This document shows, one piece after another, positions 1 through 6,468 of a DNA stretch of 7,024 nt; positions within the stretch are counted from its first letter, which is position 1; every line of letters begins with the position of its first letter. The notes under the pieces were generated by a model. It saw only the letters and a program-made list of their open reading frames with translations, was not told the DNA's origin and did no database searches. The translations under genes and the position numbers were made by a program. Source of the DNA: Paludibacter sp. (GTDB lineage Bacteria > Bacteroidota > Bacteroidia > Bacteroidales > Paludibacteraceae); contig JAQTOL010000168.1 of assembly GCA_028748945.1 (NCBI GenBank), forward strand, positions 1 through 7,024, read 5' to 3'.

Positions 1-574
1 TATCCCAAAAAACGCCGTATCCTTTTACCGACTGGAAAAAAGGAATACAGATTTTCATATTATCATTTTTCAGGATAATCCTTTCAGCACGTTGAATTAA
101 TTTACCGTTTTGTTGTTGTCCAAGTCCGTAAATTGCTTCATCATTTTCCAACATAAAAGCTTCACGAACCAGGAATGTTTCTTTTTTCACATCGAGTGTA
201 GGTGTAAATTGTGTTCCATAATCTTTTTCTCTAAAAAGGAGTTTCCCGTTTTTATCGAAATAACCGATTTTTCCAGTTATCAAATTTAAATATACTTTAA
301 TTGAAGAGCTACTTAAACTTACAAGATTACCATTTACAATTATTTTCAAATCTGTTTTTTCCGGCGTTTTTACAACGGAAAGACTTTTTTTATCTAGTGA
401 AACACCTTCAGGGATTTTTAAAACCCGAACAATAGTTGGACTAAAGAATTGAATTTCGATGGAATAGGTTGGAGTTTTTGTTTTTATTCCAAGGTCGGTT
501 TTTTGATAGGATTGAGCAAAGCCTTGTCCACTAAAAAAAATCAAAATAAGAAAAGTAAAATTTCTGAATTTCAT
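1..574 (-). CDS. GH31 family alpha-glycosidase (alpha-xylosidase/alpha-glucosidase-like), N-terminal part
   Basis: The start codon is at 572-574 on the minus strand. The frame stays open for 191 codons and runs off the left window edge. The first 21 residues form a Sec signal peptide (basic MKFR start, hydrophobic LILIFF, cleavage near GFAQ-S). The rest matches the N-terminal beta-sandwich that precedes the barrel in GH31 enzymes: a YGLGQQQNG stretch at residues 149-157 (the family's GLGQ-type motif) and an IPFFQSVKGYGVFWD stretch at 177-191 (the family's 'GYG-FWDN' motif just before the catalytic barrel). The catalytic aspartates lie outside the window, so activity and substrate cannot be judged; alpha-xylosidase or alpha-glucosidase are the commonest options. 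No lipobox is seen, so a periplasmic enzyme is likely. It follows GH35 by 161 bp and seems to have its own promoter. Confidence 0.85.
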   Translation of the reverse strand, partial: MKFRNFTFLILIFFSGQGFAQSYQKTDLGIKTKTPTYSIEIQFFSPTIVRVLKIPEGVSLDKKSLSVVKTPEKTDLKIIVNGNLVSLSSSSIKVYLNLITGKIGYFDKNGKLLFREKDYGTQFTPTLDVKKETFLVREAFMLENDEAIYGLGQQQNGKLIQRAERIILKNDNMKICIPFFQSVKGYGVFWD

Positions 575-652
575 GGTGATAATTATTTAAGGTGAAGCGA
601 TGAGCGTTTTTTAAGTTTCTACACAACTCATTTTTTGAAATAAAACGGATGA

Positions 653-674
653 AAATACATTGTATTTCTACAAT
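653..674. repeat. Overlapping inverted repeats in the GH31 leader
   Basis: A perfect 7-1-7 palindrome (AAATACA, T, TGTATTT) occupies 653-667. It overlaps a second perfect 6-4-6 inverted repeat (ATTGTA, TTTC, TACAAT) at 659-674. Both lie 10 to 31 bp downstream of the putative -7 box at 684-691, that is at or just after the expected transcription start of GH31. They could be an operator or a weak hairpin at the RNA 5' end. The region is AT-rich, so chance is possible. Confidence 0.4.
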
Positions 675-683
675 ATATTTTCA

Positions 684-715
684 CAAAGATATGAATTATA
701 TCAATTTTAACCAAT
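684..715 (-). promoter_or_regulatory. Bacteroidota-type promoter for the GH31 gene
   Basis: Read on the minus strand, 691-684 is TATCTTTG, a full match to the Bacteroidota -7 consensus TAnnTTTG. After a 20-bp spacer, 715-712 reads ATTG, three of four matches to the -33 TTTG box. The start of transcription would fall near 677, giving a leader of about 100 nt before the GH31 start. This is consistent with GH31 being at least partly independent of the upstream GH105-GH35 unit. It is a sequence match only. Confidence 0.6.
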
Positions 716-735
716 AATTGAATTTAAATTATTTT

Positions 736-3075
736 TTATAACTTGAATGGATTCTTTTCCAGATAGAAACGATAATCTTTTACAACGCCTAAATTACTTT
801 TATCCGAACGTGGAAGAATTCGGAAACCTTTTATTTTTACATCTTTACCCATGTCAATAACTACCTGATGGGGATGCTTTGCTTTATCGCCGGTCTTCGT
901 TTCCCAAATAATCGATTCCTGTTTGTCAAATATTTTGTCGGCACCGTTAGCAGATTTAACGGTCTCTTCACTATCCACGAAATCAACTTTCCAGTTGATG
1001 GTAGAAATGGCTTTTCCATCTTCACCTATAATTTCAAATTCCGCAATCGTAGTCGAGGGATCATTCGGGTTCTGTGAGCTCAATGCTTCGAAACAAAAAT
1101 ATCGACCAGTGGTCAATTCATCTAAATTAATTGTTTTCCAACCGCTTTCTGCTGGGAGTGAACCTTGAATAACCGGATTTATGCCATTCAAATTCAAATT
1201 TCTGGCAGCTTTACTCTGCTGAGAGTCATCCTTACCAATGACATCTAAAATCGGATGATTCAGTCCTTCAATCGTTGTCGCTTTTGGATTGTCGATATCA
1301 AATACAATAATTTCATTCGATCCTTTTTTCAGGTAGCAGCCCGGTACACAAAGCGTTTGGGTGGGTCCTATTTTCCAGAATCTGCCTAAATTATGCCCGT
1401 TTACCCAAACCATTCCTTTTCCCCAGCTACTCATATTGAGGAAGGTATATCCGGTTTCGGTTAAATTGAAAGTGGCTTTATACCATGCCGGTCCGGTGGA
1501 AGGTTTAGGACTGAATTTGACTTTGTTTTGAAAATCATAATCAACAGGAAGATTGTAAATTTTCCAGTTTTTCAAATCAATTTTGTTTTTTCCTTCCGTT
1601 AAAGTTACATTTTCAGTGATTCCTTTTCTATCAATAATTGCTTCGCCGTAATTCACGCGTCCCATTCCTTCCACCAAAATATCCAACCGGGAAGCGGATT
1701 TCAATGCCGGAATCTCAATCGTGTTTTCGCTTCTTCTACGATCCAGTATGCCGATCATTTTGCCGTTAATAAATACTTTTGCCCAGTCGTGAACGTCATT
1801 AATAACAAGGGTTTGTTTTTGTTTACATGCAGGGATTTGTTTTCTGTACATAATTGATCCCCAACCCTGATTGAAAAATTCCATGGGTTGTATGTTTTCG
1901 CTTTGCTTTGCAACCGGTAAATTTTCAAACAATCCGGCAGTTTGAGTGAAATTGATTGCCGGAATGGAAATGATTTTTTCAGGATTTTGTGGAATTTCAG
2001 GTAATGTTTCTCCTTCCTGTAAATAATTTTTCAACAAATTGCGAATGGCGTAAAACTTATCGGTGGGATTTCCGGCTTCATCAATCGGTGCATTATAATC
2101 GTATGACGAAGTTGTCGGTGCATAGGCCGGAGCATTTGCGCCCGCCCATTGCCCGAAAGAAGTTCCTCCATGAGCCATGTATAAACTGAACGATATTTTC
2201 CGGTCCATCATGTCTTTCAGACTTCCGATAAAACTACTGATATCCCTTGTCTCATGAGGTCTGCCCCATTGATCGAACCAACCTGTCCAGTATTCACCAC
2301 ACATTAACGGAGAAGTTGGATTCATTTGTTTGAACTTCCGAAACTGATCGTCAATATTGGATCCTGCTCCAAAATTCAACGCGTTGACGGCTCCATCCAG
2401 TTTATAATGGAAAAAGTTTGATGACCAGTCACAGCGGAGCAATTGCGCTTTGTCAAAACCGGCTTCCCGGATATCATCACGCATAATTTCCATGTACTTG
2501 CCATCGTTACCCCATGTACCGTATTCATTTTCTACCTGTACCATGATGATTGGTCCCCCGTTTTGAATCTGAAGCGGTGCCAATTGTTTTGCAGCCTCAT
2601 TCATGTATGTTTTCACTTTATCCATGAAAAAAGAATCGGTACGGGTACGGACTTTTAAATCCTGTTTTTTAAGCAACCACCAGGGCAGTCCGCCCATATC
2701 CCATTCAGCACACACATAGGGTCCGGGACGCAGAATACAATACATACCGTTTTTTTGTATCAAACGTACAAATTCAGCTACATCTTTTTGACCCGAAAAA
2801 TCAAAAACTCCCTCTTGCTGTTCGTGAAAATTCCAAAACAAATAAATACAAATTGTATTCATCCCCATGGCTTTCGCCATTTTAATGCGATGATCCCAAT
2901 AAGGTTTTGGGATACGGCTATAATGTAATTCACCAGCCCGAATGATAAATGGCTTTCCATTAAGCAAAAAATCATTATTACCGGCCATAAAATTTCCGGG
3001 TTGTACTTCCTGAGCACGAATACTTCCTGTTGCTAACAATAGAAGCATTAAAACGAATAAGACATATTTTTTCAT
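736..3075 (-). CDS. Secreted GH35 beta-galactosidase with C-terminal F5/8-type (discoidin-like) domain
   Basis: The protein has 779 residues and is predicted to release terminal beta-galactose from oligosaccharides. A Sec signal peptide covers residues 1-21 (KK, LFVLMLLLLA, cleavage near IRAQ). The catalytic barrel spans about 31-355. The GH35 signature GGP...QVENEYG is at 173-186, where E184 should be the acid/base, and the nucleophile is expected to be E261 in CGEYWTGWFDQWG. Other family hallmarks are LHYSRIP (50-56), RPGPYVCAEWD (116-126) and HGGTSFG (302-308). Jelly-roll domains follow, with the typical VWVNGHNLGRFW at 556-567. Residues about 635-777 resemble the F5/8 type C-like module often appended to Bacteroidota GH35 proteins and may bind glycans. 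There is no T9SS domain or lipobox, so a periplasmic location is likely. It begins 34 bp after GH105 and is probably co-transcribed with it. Exact galactoside specificity (beta-1,3, beta-1,4 or beta-1,6) cannot be read from sequence. Confidence 0.95.
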   Translation of the reverse strand: MKKYVLFVLMLLLLATGSIRAQEVQPGNFMAGNNDFLLNGKPFIIRAGELHYSRIPKPYWDHRIKMAKAMGMNTICIYLFWNFHEQQEGVFDFSGQKDVAEFVRLIQKNGMYCILRPGPYVCAEWDMGGLPWWLLKKQDLKVRTRTDSFFMDKVKTYMNEAAKQLAPLQIQNGGPIIMVQVENEYGTWGNDGKYMEIMRDDIREAGFDKAQLLRCDWSSNFFHYKLDGAVNALNFGAGSNIDDQFRKFKQMNPTSPLMCGEYWTGWFDQWGRPHETRDISSFIGSLKDMMDRKISFSLYMAHGGTSFGQWAGANAPAYAPTTSSYDYNAPIDEAGNPTDKFYAIRNLLKNYLQEGETLPEIPQNPEKIISIPAINFTQTAGLFENLPVAKQSENIQPMEFFNQGWGSIMYRKQIPACKQKQTLVINDVHDWAKVFINGKMIGILDRRRSENTIEIPALKSASRLDILVEGMGRVNYGEAIIDRKGITENVTLTEGKNKIDLKNWKIYNLPVDYDFQNKVKFSPKPSTGPAWYKATFNLTETGYTFLNMSSWGKGMVWVNGHNLGRFWKIGPTQTLCVPGCYLKKGSNEIIVFDIDNPKATTIEGLNHPILDVIGKDDSQQSKAARNLNLNGINPVIQGSLPAESGWKTINLDELTTGRYFCFEALSSQNPNDPSTTIAEFEIIGEDGKAISTINWKVDFVDSEETVKSANGADKIFDKQESIIWETKTGDKAKHPHQVVIDMGKDVKIKGFRILPRSDKSNLGVVKDYRFYLEKNPFKL

Positions 3076-3109
3076 TTGTTTCAGCTAAATTTTAAATCCT
3101 TATAAAAAC

Positions 3110-4255
3110 TTATTTCAATTGTAAATTATCTGTGTATCTGACCATTTCTGAAGCGGCCAGCAAGAAAGCACCAACACCAAAGTTTGAAGTTGAATTAGCA
3201 TCAACTACCTGTCCCGGAATTGCTTTTTCTCCTATCGGTTGTACATACCCAACTTTTCCCGACGGCTGTAAAGCTACAGTAGATAAGTATTTCCAACCTT
3301 TGATGGCAGCCGGGAGACAGGTTTTCTCCTTTAAATAGCCATTATTTATCCCCCATAGCAAACCATAAGTAAAGAAAGCAGTTCCACTAGTTTCGGGACC
3401 CGGAGCGTGCTGCGGATCAAGCATACTGCGTGTCCAATATCCTTCGGGTTGTTGCGATTTAATAATTGCTTTTGCCATATCCTTGTAATACTTCAGGAAT
3501 ATATTTCTGTATTTACTGTCTTTTGGTAAGTCCTTCAGCACTTTTGCCAGTCCCGCAAAAACCCACCCGTCACCCCGCGCCCAGAAATCTTTTTTCCCGT
3601 TTACACTTTTATGTGCCGGATAAACATATTTTGCATCCCGATAAAAAAGATCTGCTTTAGAATCATACATGATGCTGCATGCATAACTGAAATATTCATT
3701 CAATTTATCCAGATACATCGTATTGCCTGTGACTCTGTATAATTTTGTCATGACCGGCATTACCATGTAAAGACCATCAGCCCACCACCAATAATCATTA
3801 CGGGGAGTACTCATCTCGTATTCCATCACTTCCCGGGCCCGGGCAATTTTTATACTATCGGGAGCAATATTGTACAAATCGATATAGGTTTGAAAGCAAA
3901 TTTGCCAGTCACCAAATAATACATAATCAGCAGTTTCTCCATATTTATATTTCCATTTGGTCCTGTCATTTCCCTTTACTCCTTTCCATTCGTTTTTTAT
4001 TGCCCACTTTTCGGAATATTGTAAATACTTCTCGTTAGCGGTAACAAAATAGGCTTCCATGTTTCCGGTATGATAGGCTGCATTGTCCCAGGCTGGGTTC
4101 CCCGGATCGACATGGGCAGATTGCCAGTAATCATTTACCTTTTCAATTGTTGCGATGAGTTCCGCTTTAGTTGGTTGTTGTACCGCGTAAATATTGAAAG
4201 TATTTAATATTAATATTAGAATTAAGTAACGCTGAATTTTTGATGGTAAGGTCAT
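3110..4255 (-). CDS. GH105 (GH88-related) unsaturated rhamnogalacturonyl hydrolase
   Basis: The 381-residue product is close to the usual length of YteR-type enzymes plus a signal peptide. Residues 1-24 form a Sec signal (KIQR, then LILILIL, cleavage near IYA). The rest reads as the alpha/alpha six-barrel of GH105/GH88: YHTGN (61-65), WWWADGLYMVMP (156-167) with D160 in the position of the YteR catalytic aspartate, FWARGDGWVFAGLAKVL (224-240), GYWTRSMLD (272-280) and ETSGTAFFTYGLLWG (288-302). Known family members hydrate the C4-C5 double bond of the unsaturated uronic acid left by polysaccharide lyases and so release it; rhamnogalacturonan oligomers are the classical substrate, and some members act on other unsaturated uronides. 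It is the first gene of the leftward unit, with a promoter-like site about 48 bp upstream. No lyase is in the window to supply its substrate. Confidence 0.88.
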   Translation of the reverse strand: MTLPSKIQRYLILILILNTFNIYAVQQPTKAELIATIEKVNDYWQSAHVDPGNPAWDNAAYHTGNMEAYFVTANEKYLQYSEKWAIKNEWKGVKGNDRTKWKYKYGETADYVLFGDWQICFQTYIDLYNIAPDSIKIARAREVMEYEMSTPRNDYWWWADGLYMVMPVMTKLYRVTGNTMYLDKLNEYFSYACSIMYDSKADLFYRDAKYVYPAHKSVNGKKDFWARGDGWVFAGLAKVLKDLPKDSKYRNIFLKYYKDMAKAIIKSQQPEGYWTRSMLDPQHAPGPETSGTAFFTYGLLWGINNGYLKEKTCLPAAIKGWKYLSTVALQPSGKVGYVQPIGEKAIPGQVVDANSTSNFGVGAFLLAASEMVRYTDNLQLK

Positions 4256-4284
4256 TATAATTGTTTTTTTGGGAATGTTGATTA

Positions 4285-4297
4285 TATTGAGTCAATA
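4285..4297. repeat. 13-bp palindrome at the expected GH105 transcription start
   Basis: TATTGA-G-TCAATA is a perfect 6-1-6 palindrome placed 6 to 18 bp downstream of the leftward -7 box, so it should overlap the transcription start. A related pair of half-sites (CAATA, GTA, TATTG) occurs at 4343-4355, upstream of the promoter. Two similar sites flanking one promoter could be repressor operators, though AT-rich DNA gives such palindromes by chance. Confidence 0.35.
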
Positions 4298-4302
4298 ATA
4301 TG

Positions 4303-4333
4303 CAAAAATAATATGTTTTGTAAGAACTAAAAC
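4303..4333 (-). promoter_or_regulatory. Bacteroidota-type promoter for the GH105-GH35 unit
   Basis: On the minus strand 4310-4303 reads TATTTTTG, a full match to TAnnTTTG. The -33 element is degenerate: 4333-4330 reads GTTT at a spacing of 19 bp. The transcription start would be near 4296, about 40 nt before the GH105 start codon at 4253-4255. The start codon has an A-rich leader and no Shine-Dalgarno, as usual for this phylum. Confidence 0.5.
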
Positions 4334-4337
4334 ATAT
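4311..4337. promoter_or_regulatory. Perfect 9-9-9 inverted repeat within the GH105 promoter; candidate operator
   Basis: ATATGTTTT (4311-4319) and AAAACATAT (4329-4337) are exact reverse complements separated by 9 bp. The element fills the space between the leftward -7 box and the -33 position, so a dimeric protein bound here would block or reposition RNA polymerase. Half-site centres are 18 bp apart. Regulator family unknown; none is encoded in the window. Confidence 0.5.
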
Positions 4338-4577
4338 CTAATCAATAGTATATTGTTTAAGTCGATCGGTAAATAATTCTGTAAACAAAAATAGATATTC
4401 AAAATATTATAGTGGTATATAATTCATTCAATTAAGAGGAAATTTTCTTTTTTTAAACCTCATGAGTTACAAAGTGCAAGTAAGCATTGTGAAACATAAA
4501 TCACATAGTTTTGCTGTTATATGTTGTACATCCTCTAAATTGGTATAATTTTCCTCTTTTTTGGATTAAAAAAATTC

Positions 4578-4585
4578 TACCTTTG
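4578..4585 (+). promoter_or_regulatory. -7 promoter box for the T9SS-protein/metallopeptidase pair
   Basis: TACCTTTG is a full match to the Bacteroidota TAnnTTTG box and lies 35 bp before the ATG at 4621, giving a leader of roughly 28 nt. No good TTTG -33 element is present at the expected 19 to 21 bp upstream; only a T-rich tract (4557-4562) lies nearby, so the assignment rests on the -7 box and its position. Confidence 0.45.
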
Positions 4586-4620
4586 CCATTATTTTCGAAC
4601 TTCAAACTCCGAATTACAAG

Positions 4621-5109
4621 ATGAAAATTAGAATGTATTCCGTAATTATCCCCGTTTGCCTTTTTTTGTTCGGCGTTCAAATGAGCCGTGCCCAATCTAC
4701 TATTTTGGAAATACAAAAATGGGATAATAACAATAAAAAAATCGACCTGAATTCGTTCAGAAAGATTACATTTTCCAACAATGATCTGGTTTTAAATTAC
4801 CTGACTAAAGCTCCGGAAAGTATCGCAAAATCGGACATTCGGAAATTATTTTTTAGCGAAGCAACCGGAATTAAAAGTATTGCAACCGATACAAAATTAA
4901 TTACAGTTTACCCAAATCCGGCTAATGATTTTATTACTATAAAAAATATTCCCGAAGGAAGAAGCCTTGTTTCAATTTATTCGATTACAGGTTCTAAAAT
5001 TACAAGCCTTTATGTTTCAGGAGATGAACAAATAAATGTAAGTAATTTGTCAAAAGGATTGTATTTGATGAAAGTGAATAATCAGGTATCTAAATTTATT
5101 AAACAATGA
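4621..5109 (+). CDS. Small secreted protein with type IX secretion (T9SS type A) C-terminal sorting domain
   Basis: The 162-residue product begins with a Sec signal peptide (residues 1-25, KIR then VIIPVCLFLFGV, cleavage near SRAQ-S). Residues about 26-85 form a short module with two related motifs: RKITFSNND at 47-55 and DIRKLFFSE at 72-80. Such ITFS-type motifs are common near the N-termini of secreted Bacteroidota proteins and have no known function to my knowledge. Residues about 87-162 are a typical T9SS type A sorting domain: VYPNPANDFITI (96-107), VSIYSITGSKI (117-127), INVSNLSKGLYLMKV (138-152), ending in FIKQ. The protein should therefore cross the outer membrane and be released or anchored at the surface. 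There is almost nothing between signal and sorting domain, so the cargo is only the small module. Its stop overlaps the next start (ATGA, 5106-5109), implying translational coupling. Function unknown. Confidence 0.85.
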   Translation: MKIRMYSVIIPVCLFLFGVQMSRAQSTILEIQKWDNNNKKIDLNSFRKITFSNNDLVLNYLTKAPESIAKSDIRKLFFSEATGIKSIATDTKLITVYPNPANDFITIKNIPEGRSLVSIYSITGSKITSLYVSGDEQINVSNLSKGLYLMKVNNQVSKFIKQ

Positions 5110-6452
5110 AAAAATATCTTCCTATTATAATAAGCATTGTATTTATACTGGGCATCTTTGCGCAAAAAACGATGAATATCTTCCATTCTGATCTGACTGT
5201 TTCAAATATTCAGGCATCATCTGTTGATAGTTTAAAGTTTAGTAATAATGACAGCTTGTTAGATATTTATAAAACAGATAAATCGAAAGGCAGCATTGAA
5301 GTTACGGGTATCGATAGTATAACATTTTCGGATACAGTTCTACAGAATTTACCGGTACTGACAACTGCAGCTGTATCTTCTGTTTTGTACACCACCGCTT
5401 TAGGAGGCCTTAATATTCTATCGGTTGGAGGAACATCAATTATTGAAAAGGGAATTTGCTGGTCAACGAACCAGCAACCTACAATCAATGATTCAAAGAT
5501 TGTTTCTGCCGACGGAACGGGTTCTTCCACTTTGAGTATTACGGGACTTCCTGCAGGCAATATCGTATATATGCGGGCATATGCAACCAATCTGACAGGA
5601 ACAGGATATGGTGAACAAATCAGTTTTACAACCATGAATTATAGTTTGCCTGTTGTAGAAACCATTTCTGCAACCTATAACTATAGTACTAATAAAGCTA
5701 TTTGTGTAGGAAAAGTGACGGGAAACGGCGGTTGTGGGTCCATTATTGAACGGGGAGTGTGTTGGTCAACTTCAGCGAATCCAACGATTAATGACTCAAA
5801 ATACCCAAGTGGTAATTCTACCGGACAATATTATGCATTTATGTCTGATTTAAGTTTGAATTCTACTTATTATGTCAGAGCTTATGCAACAAACTGTACA
5901 GGAACAGCTTACGGTTCACAAATTAAAGTTCAGCCATTGATGGGAAATGTTACCTATACGATGGGATTTGATTCGGCTTCTTATCCACAACAGTACAGAC
6001 TGATTAAAGCGGCTGTGGATAGTGCCTGTTATTATTACAACCGATATACAAAATTCTCCCATAATATATGGATTGCTTATAATTCGGGCGTTCCCACGGC
6101 AGAAGCAAGCTATCACGGGCAGGTTGCTTTCGGATCAAATACAACTTATATGTGGGTTGGAACGGCAATGCATGAATTTGCCCATTATTTTGGTTCGGGT
6201 ACAACTTCGATATGGCAAAGTAAAACATCTACAGGTACATGGACCGGGAGTGTAGCCGCAGCACTTTTGTTGAATGCAACTGGTGAAACCCTGAAAGGTG
6301 ATTCTCAACACTTCTGGCCTTATGGTATTAATTATAAAACTGAAATTACAGGATTAGGAAATGCTGCTGCGCAGGCTAACGGTTTAATCCTTCACGCAAG
6401 ACTTGTCGAGGCGATGTTGGTGGATGATTGTAAGTTGCCCACAAGTTGGTAA
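5106..6452 (+). CDS. Secreted protein with two fibronectin-III-like repeats and a HExxH metallopeptidase-like domain
   Basis: The 448-residue product has a signal peptide (1-20, KK then IIISIVFILGIFAQ). Residues about 23-77 carry SLKFSNND (42-49) and GIDSITFSD (68-76), the same module as in the protein encoded just upstream. Two Bacteroidota-type fibronectin-III-like repeats follow (about 82-176 and 181-277), each with the GICWST/GVCWST and RAYATN...GT-YG hallmarks. Residues about 280-448 form the C-terminal domain, containing MHEFAHYFGSGT at 355-366: H356, E357 and H360 would bind and activate zinc. The spacing HExxHxxG resembles metzincins, but the third ligand position (366) is threonine; H402 (in SQHFWPYG) or H430 could substitute. 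I cannot assign a peptidase family, and proteolysis is an inference. There is no lipobox and no T9SS sorting domain, so how it would reach the surface is unclear. The start is fixed by the signal peptide and the ATGA overlap. Confidence 0.8.
   Translation: MKKYLPIIISIVFILGIFAQKTMNIFHSDLTVSNIQASSVDSLKFSNNDSLLDIYKTDKSKGSIEVTGIDSITFSDTVLQNLPVLTTAAVSSVLYTTALGGLNILSVGGTSIIEKGICWSTNQQPTINDSKIVSADGTGSSTLSITGLPAGNIVYMRAYATNLTGTGYGEQISFTTMNYSLPVVETISATYNYSTNKAICVGKVTGNGGCGSIIERGVCWSTSANPTINDSKYPSGNSTGQYYAFMSDLSLNSTYYVRAYATNCTGTAYGSQIKVQPLMGNVTYTMGFDSASYPQQYRLIKAAVDSACYYYNRYTKFSHNIWIAYNSGVPTAEASYHGQVAFGSNTTYMWVGTAMHEFAHYFGSGTTSIWQSKTSTGTWTGSVAAALLLNATGETLKGDSQHFWPYGINYKTEITGLGNAAAQANGLILHARLVEAMLVDDCKLPTSW
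5349..5936 (+). repeat. Two tandem fibronectin-III-like coding repeats
   Basis: The units are 5349-5633 and 5646-5936, each about 95 residues. At protein level they align clearly: SIIEKGICWST with SIIERGVCWST, NQQPTINDSK with SANPTINDSK, and YMRAYATNLTGTGYG with YYVRAYATNCTGTAYG. The second unit has three extra cysteines (C200, C210, C264) beside the shared one (C118/C219), which could form disulfides. They probably act as spacers or binding modules ahead of the catalytic-like domain. Confidence 0.75.
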
Positions 6453-6468
6453 TTGAAAATAGTGTTGA

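Larger units (their letters stand above)
4256..4620. other. Divergent intergenic region between the GH105 and T9SS-protein genes
   Basis: This 365-bp stretch has no convincing gene. It contains promoter-like sites for both directions (4303-4333 leftward, 4578-4585 rightward) and several inverted repeats: TATTGA-G-TCAATA at 4285-4297, 9-bp arms at 4311-4319/4329-4337, CAATA-GTA-TATTG at 4343-4355, AAGAGGAAA/TTTCCTCTT at 4434-4442/4550-4558, and TGTGA-N8-TCACA at 4488-4505. This arrangement is what a shared control region for two divergent units would look like. No RNA gene or riboswitch was recognised. Confidence 0.6.

Noticed and set aside
868..1168. Plus-strand frames opposite the GH35 gene
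   Set aside because: They mirror the coding strand of a well supported GH35 protein and have no domain character.
4501..4716. 71-codon minus-strand frame crossing the rightward promoter and start region
   Set aside because: It overlaps the signal peptide of the T9SS-domain protein, has no signal or domain features and no promoter box in a sensible place.
5101..5115. Frameshift splitting one gene into the 162- and 448-residue proteins
   Set aside because: The first frame ends cleanly after a complete T9SS sorting domain and the second begins with its own signal peptide, so these are two genes with an ATGA overlap.
5267..5635. 122-codon open frame on the minus strand
   Set aside because: It lies entirely inside the fibronectin-repeat part of the 448-residue protein, whose forward frame has a signal peptide and recognisable domains. 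The reverse product shows no known motif.
6004..6255. Overlapping short frames on both strands within the metallopeptidase-like domain
   Set aside because: Products are low in recognisable features, and the HExxH-containing frame explains the region.
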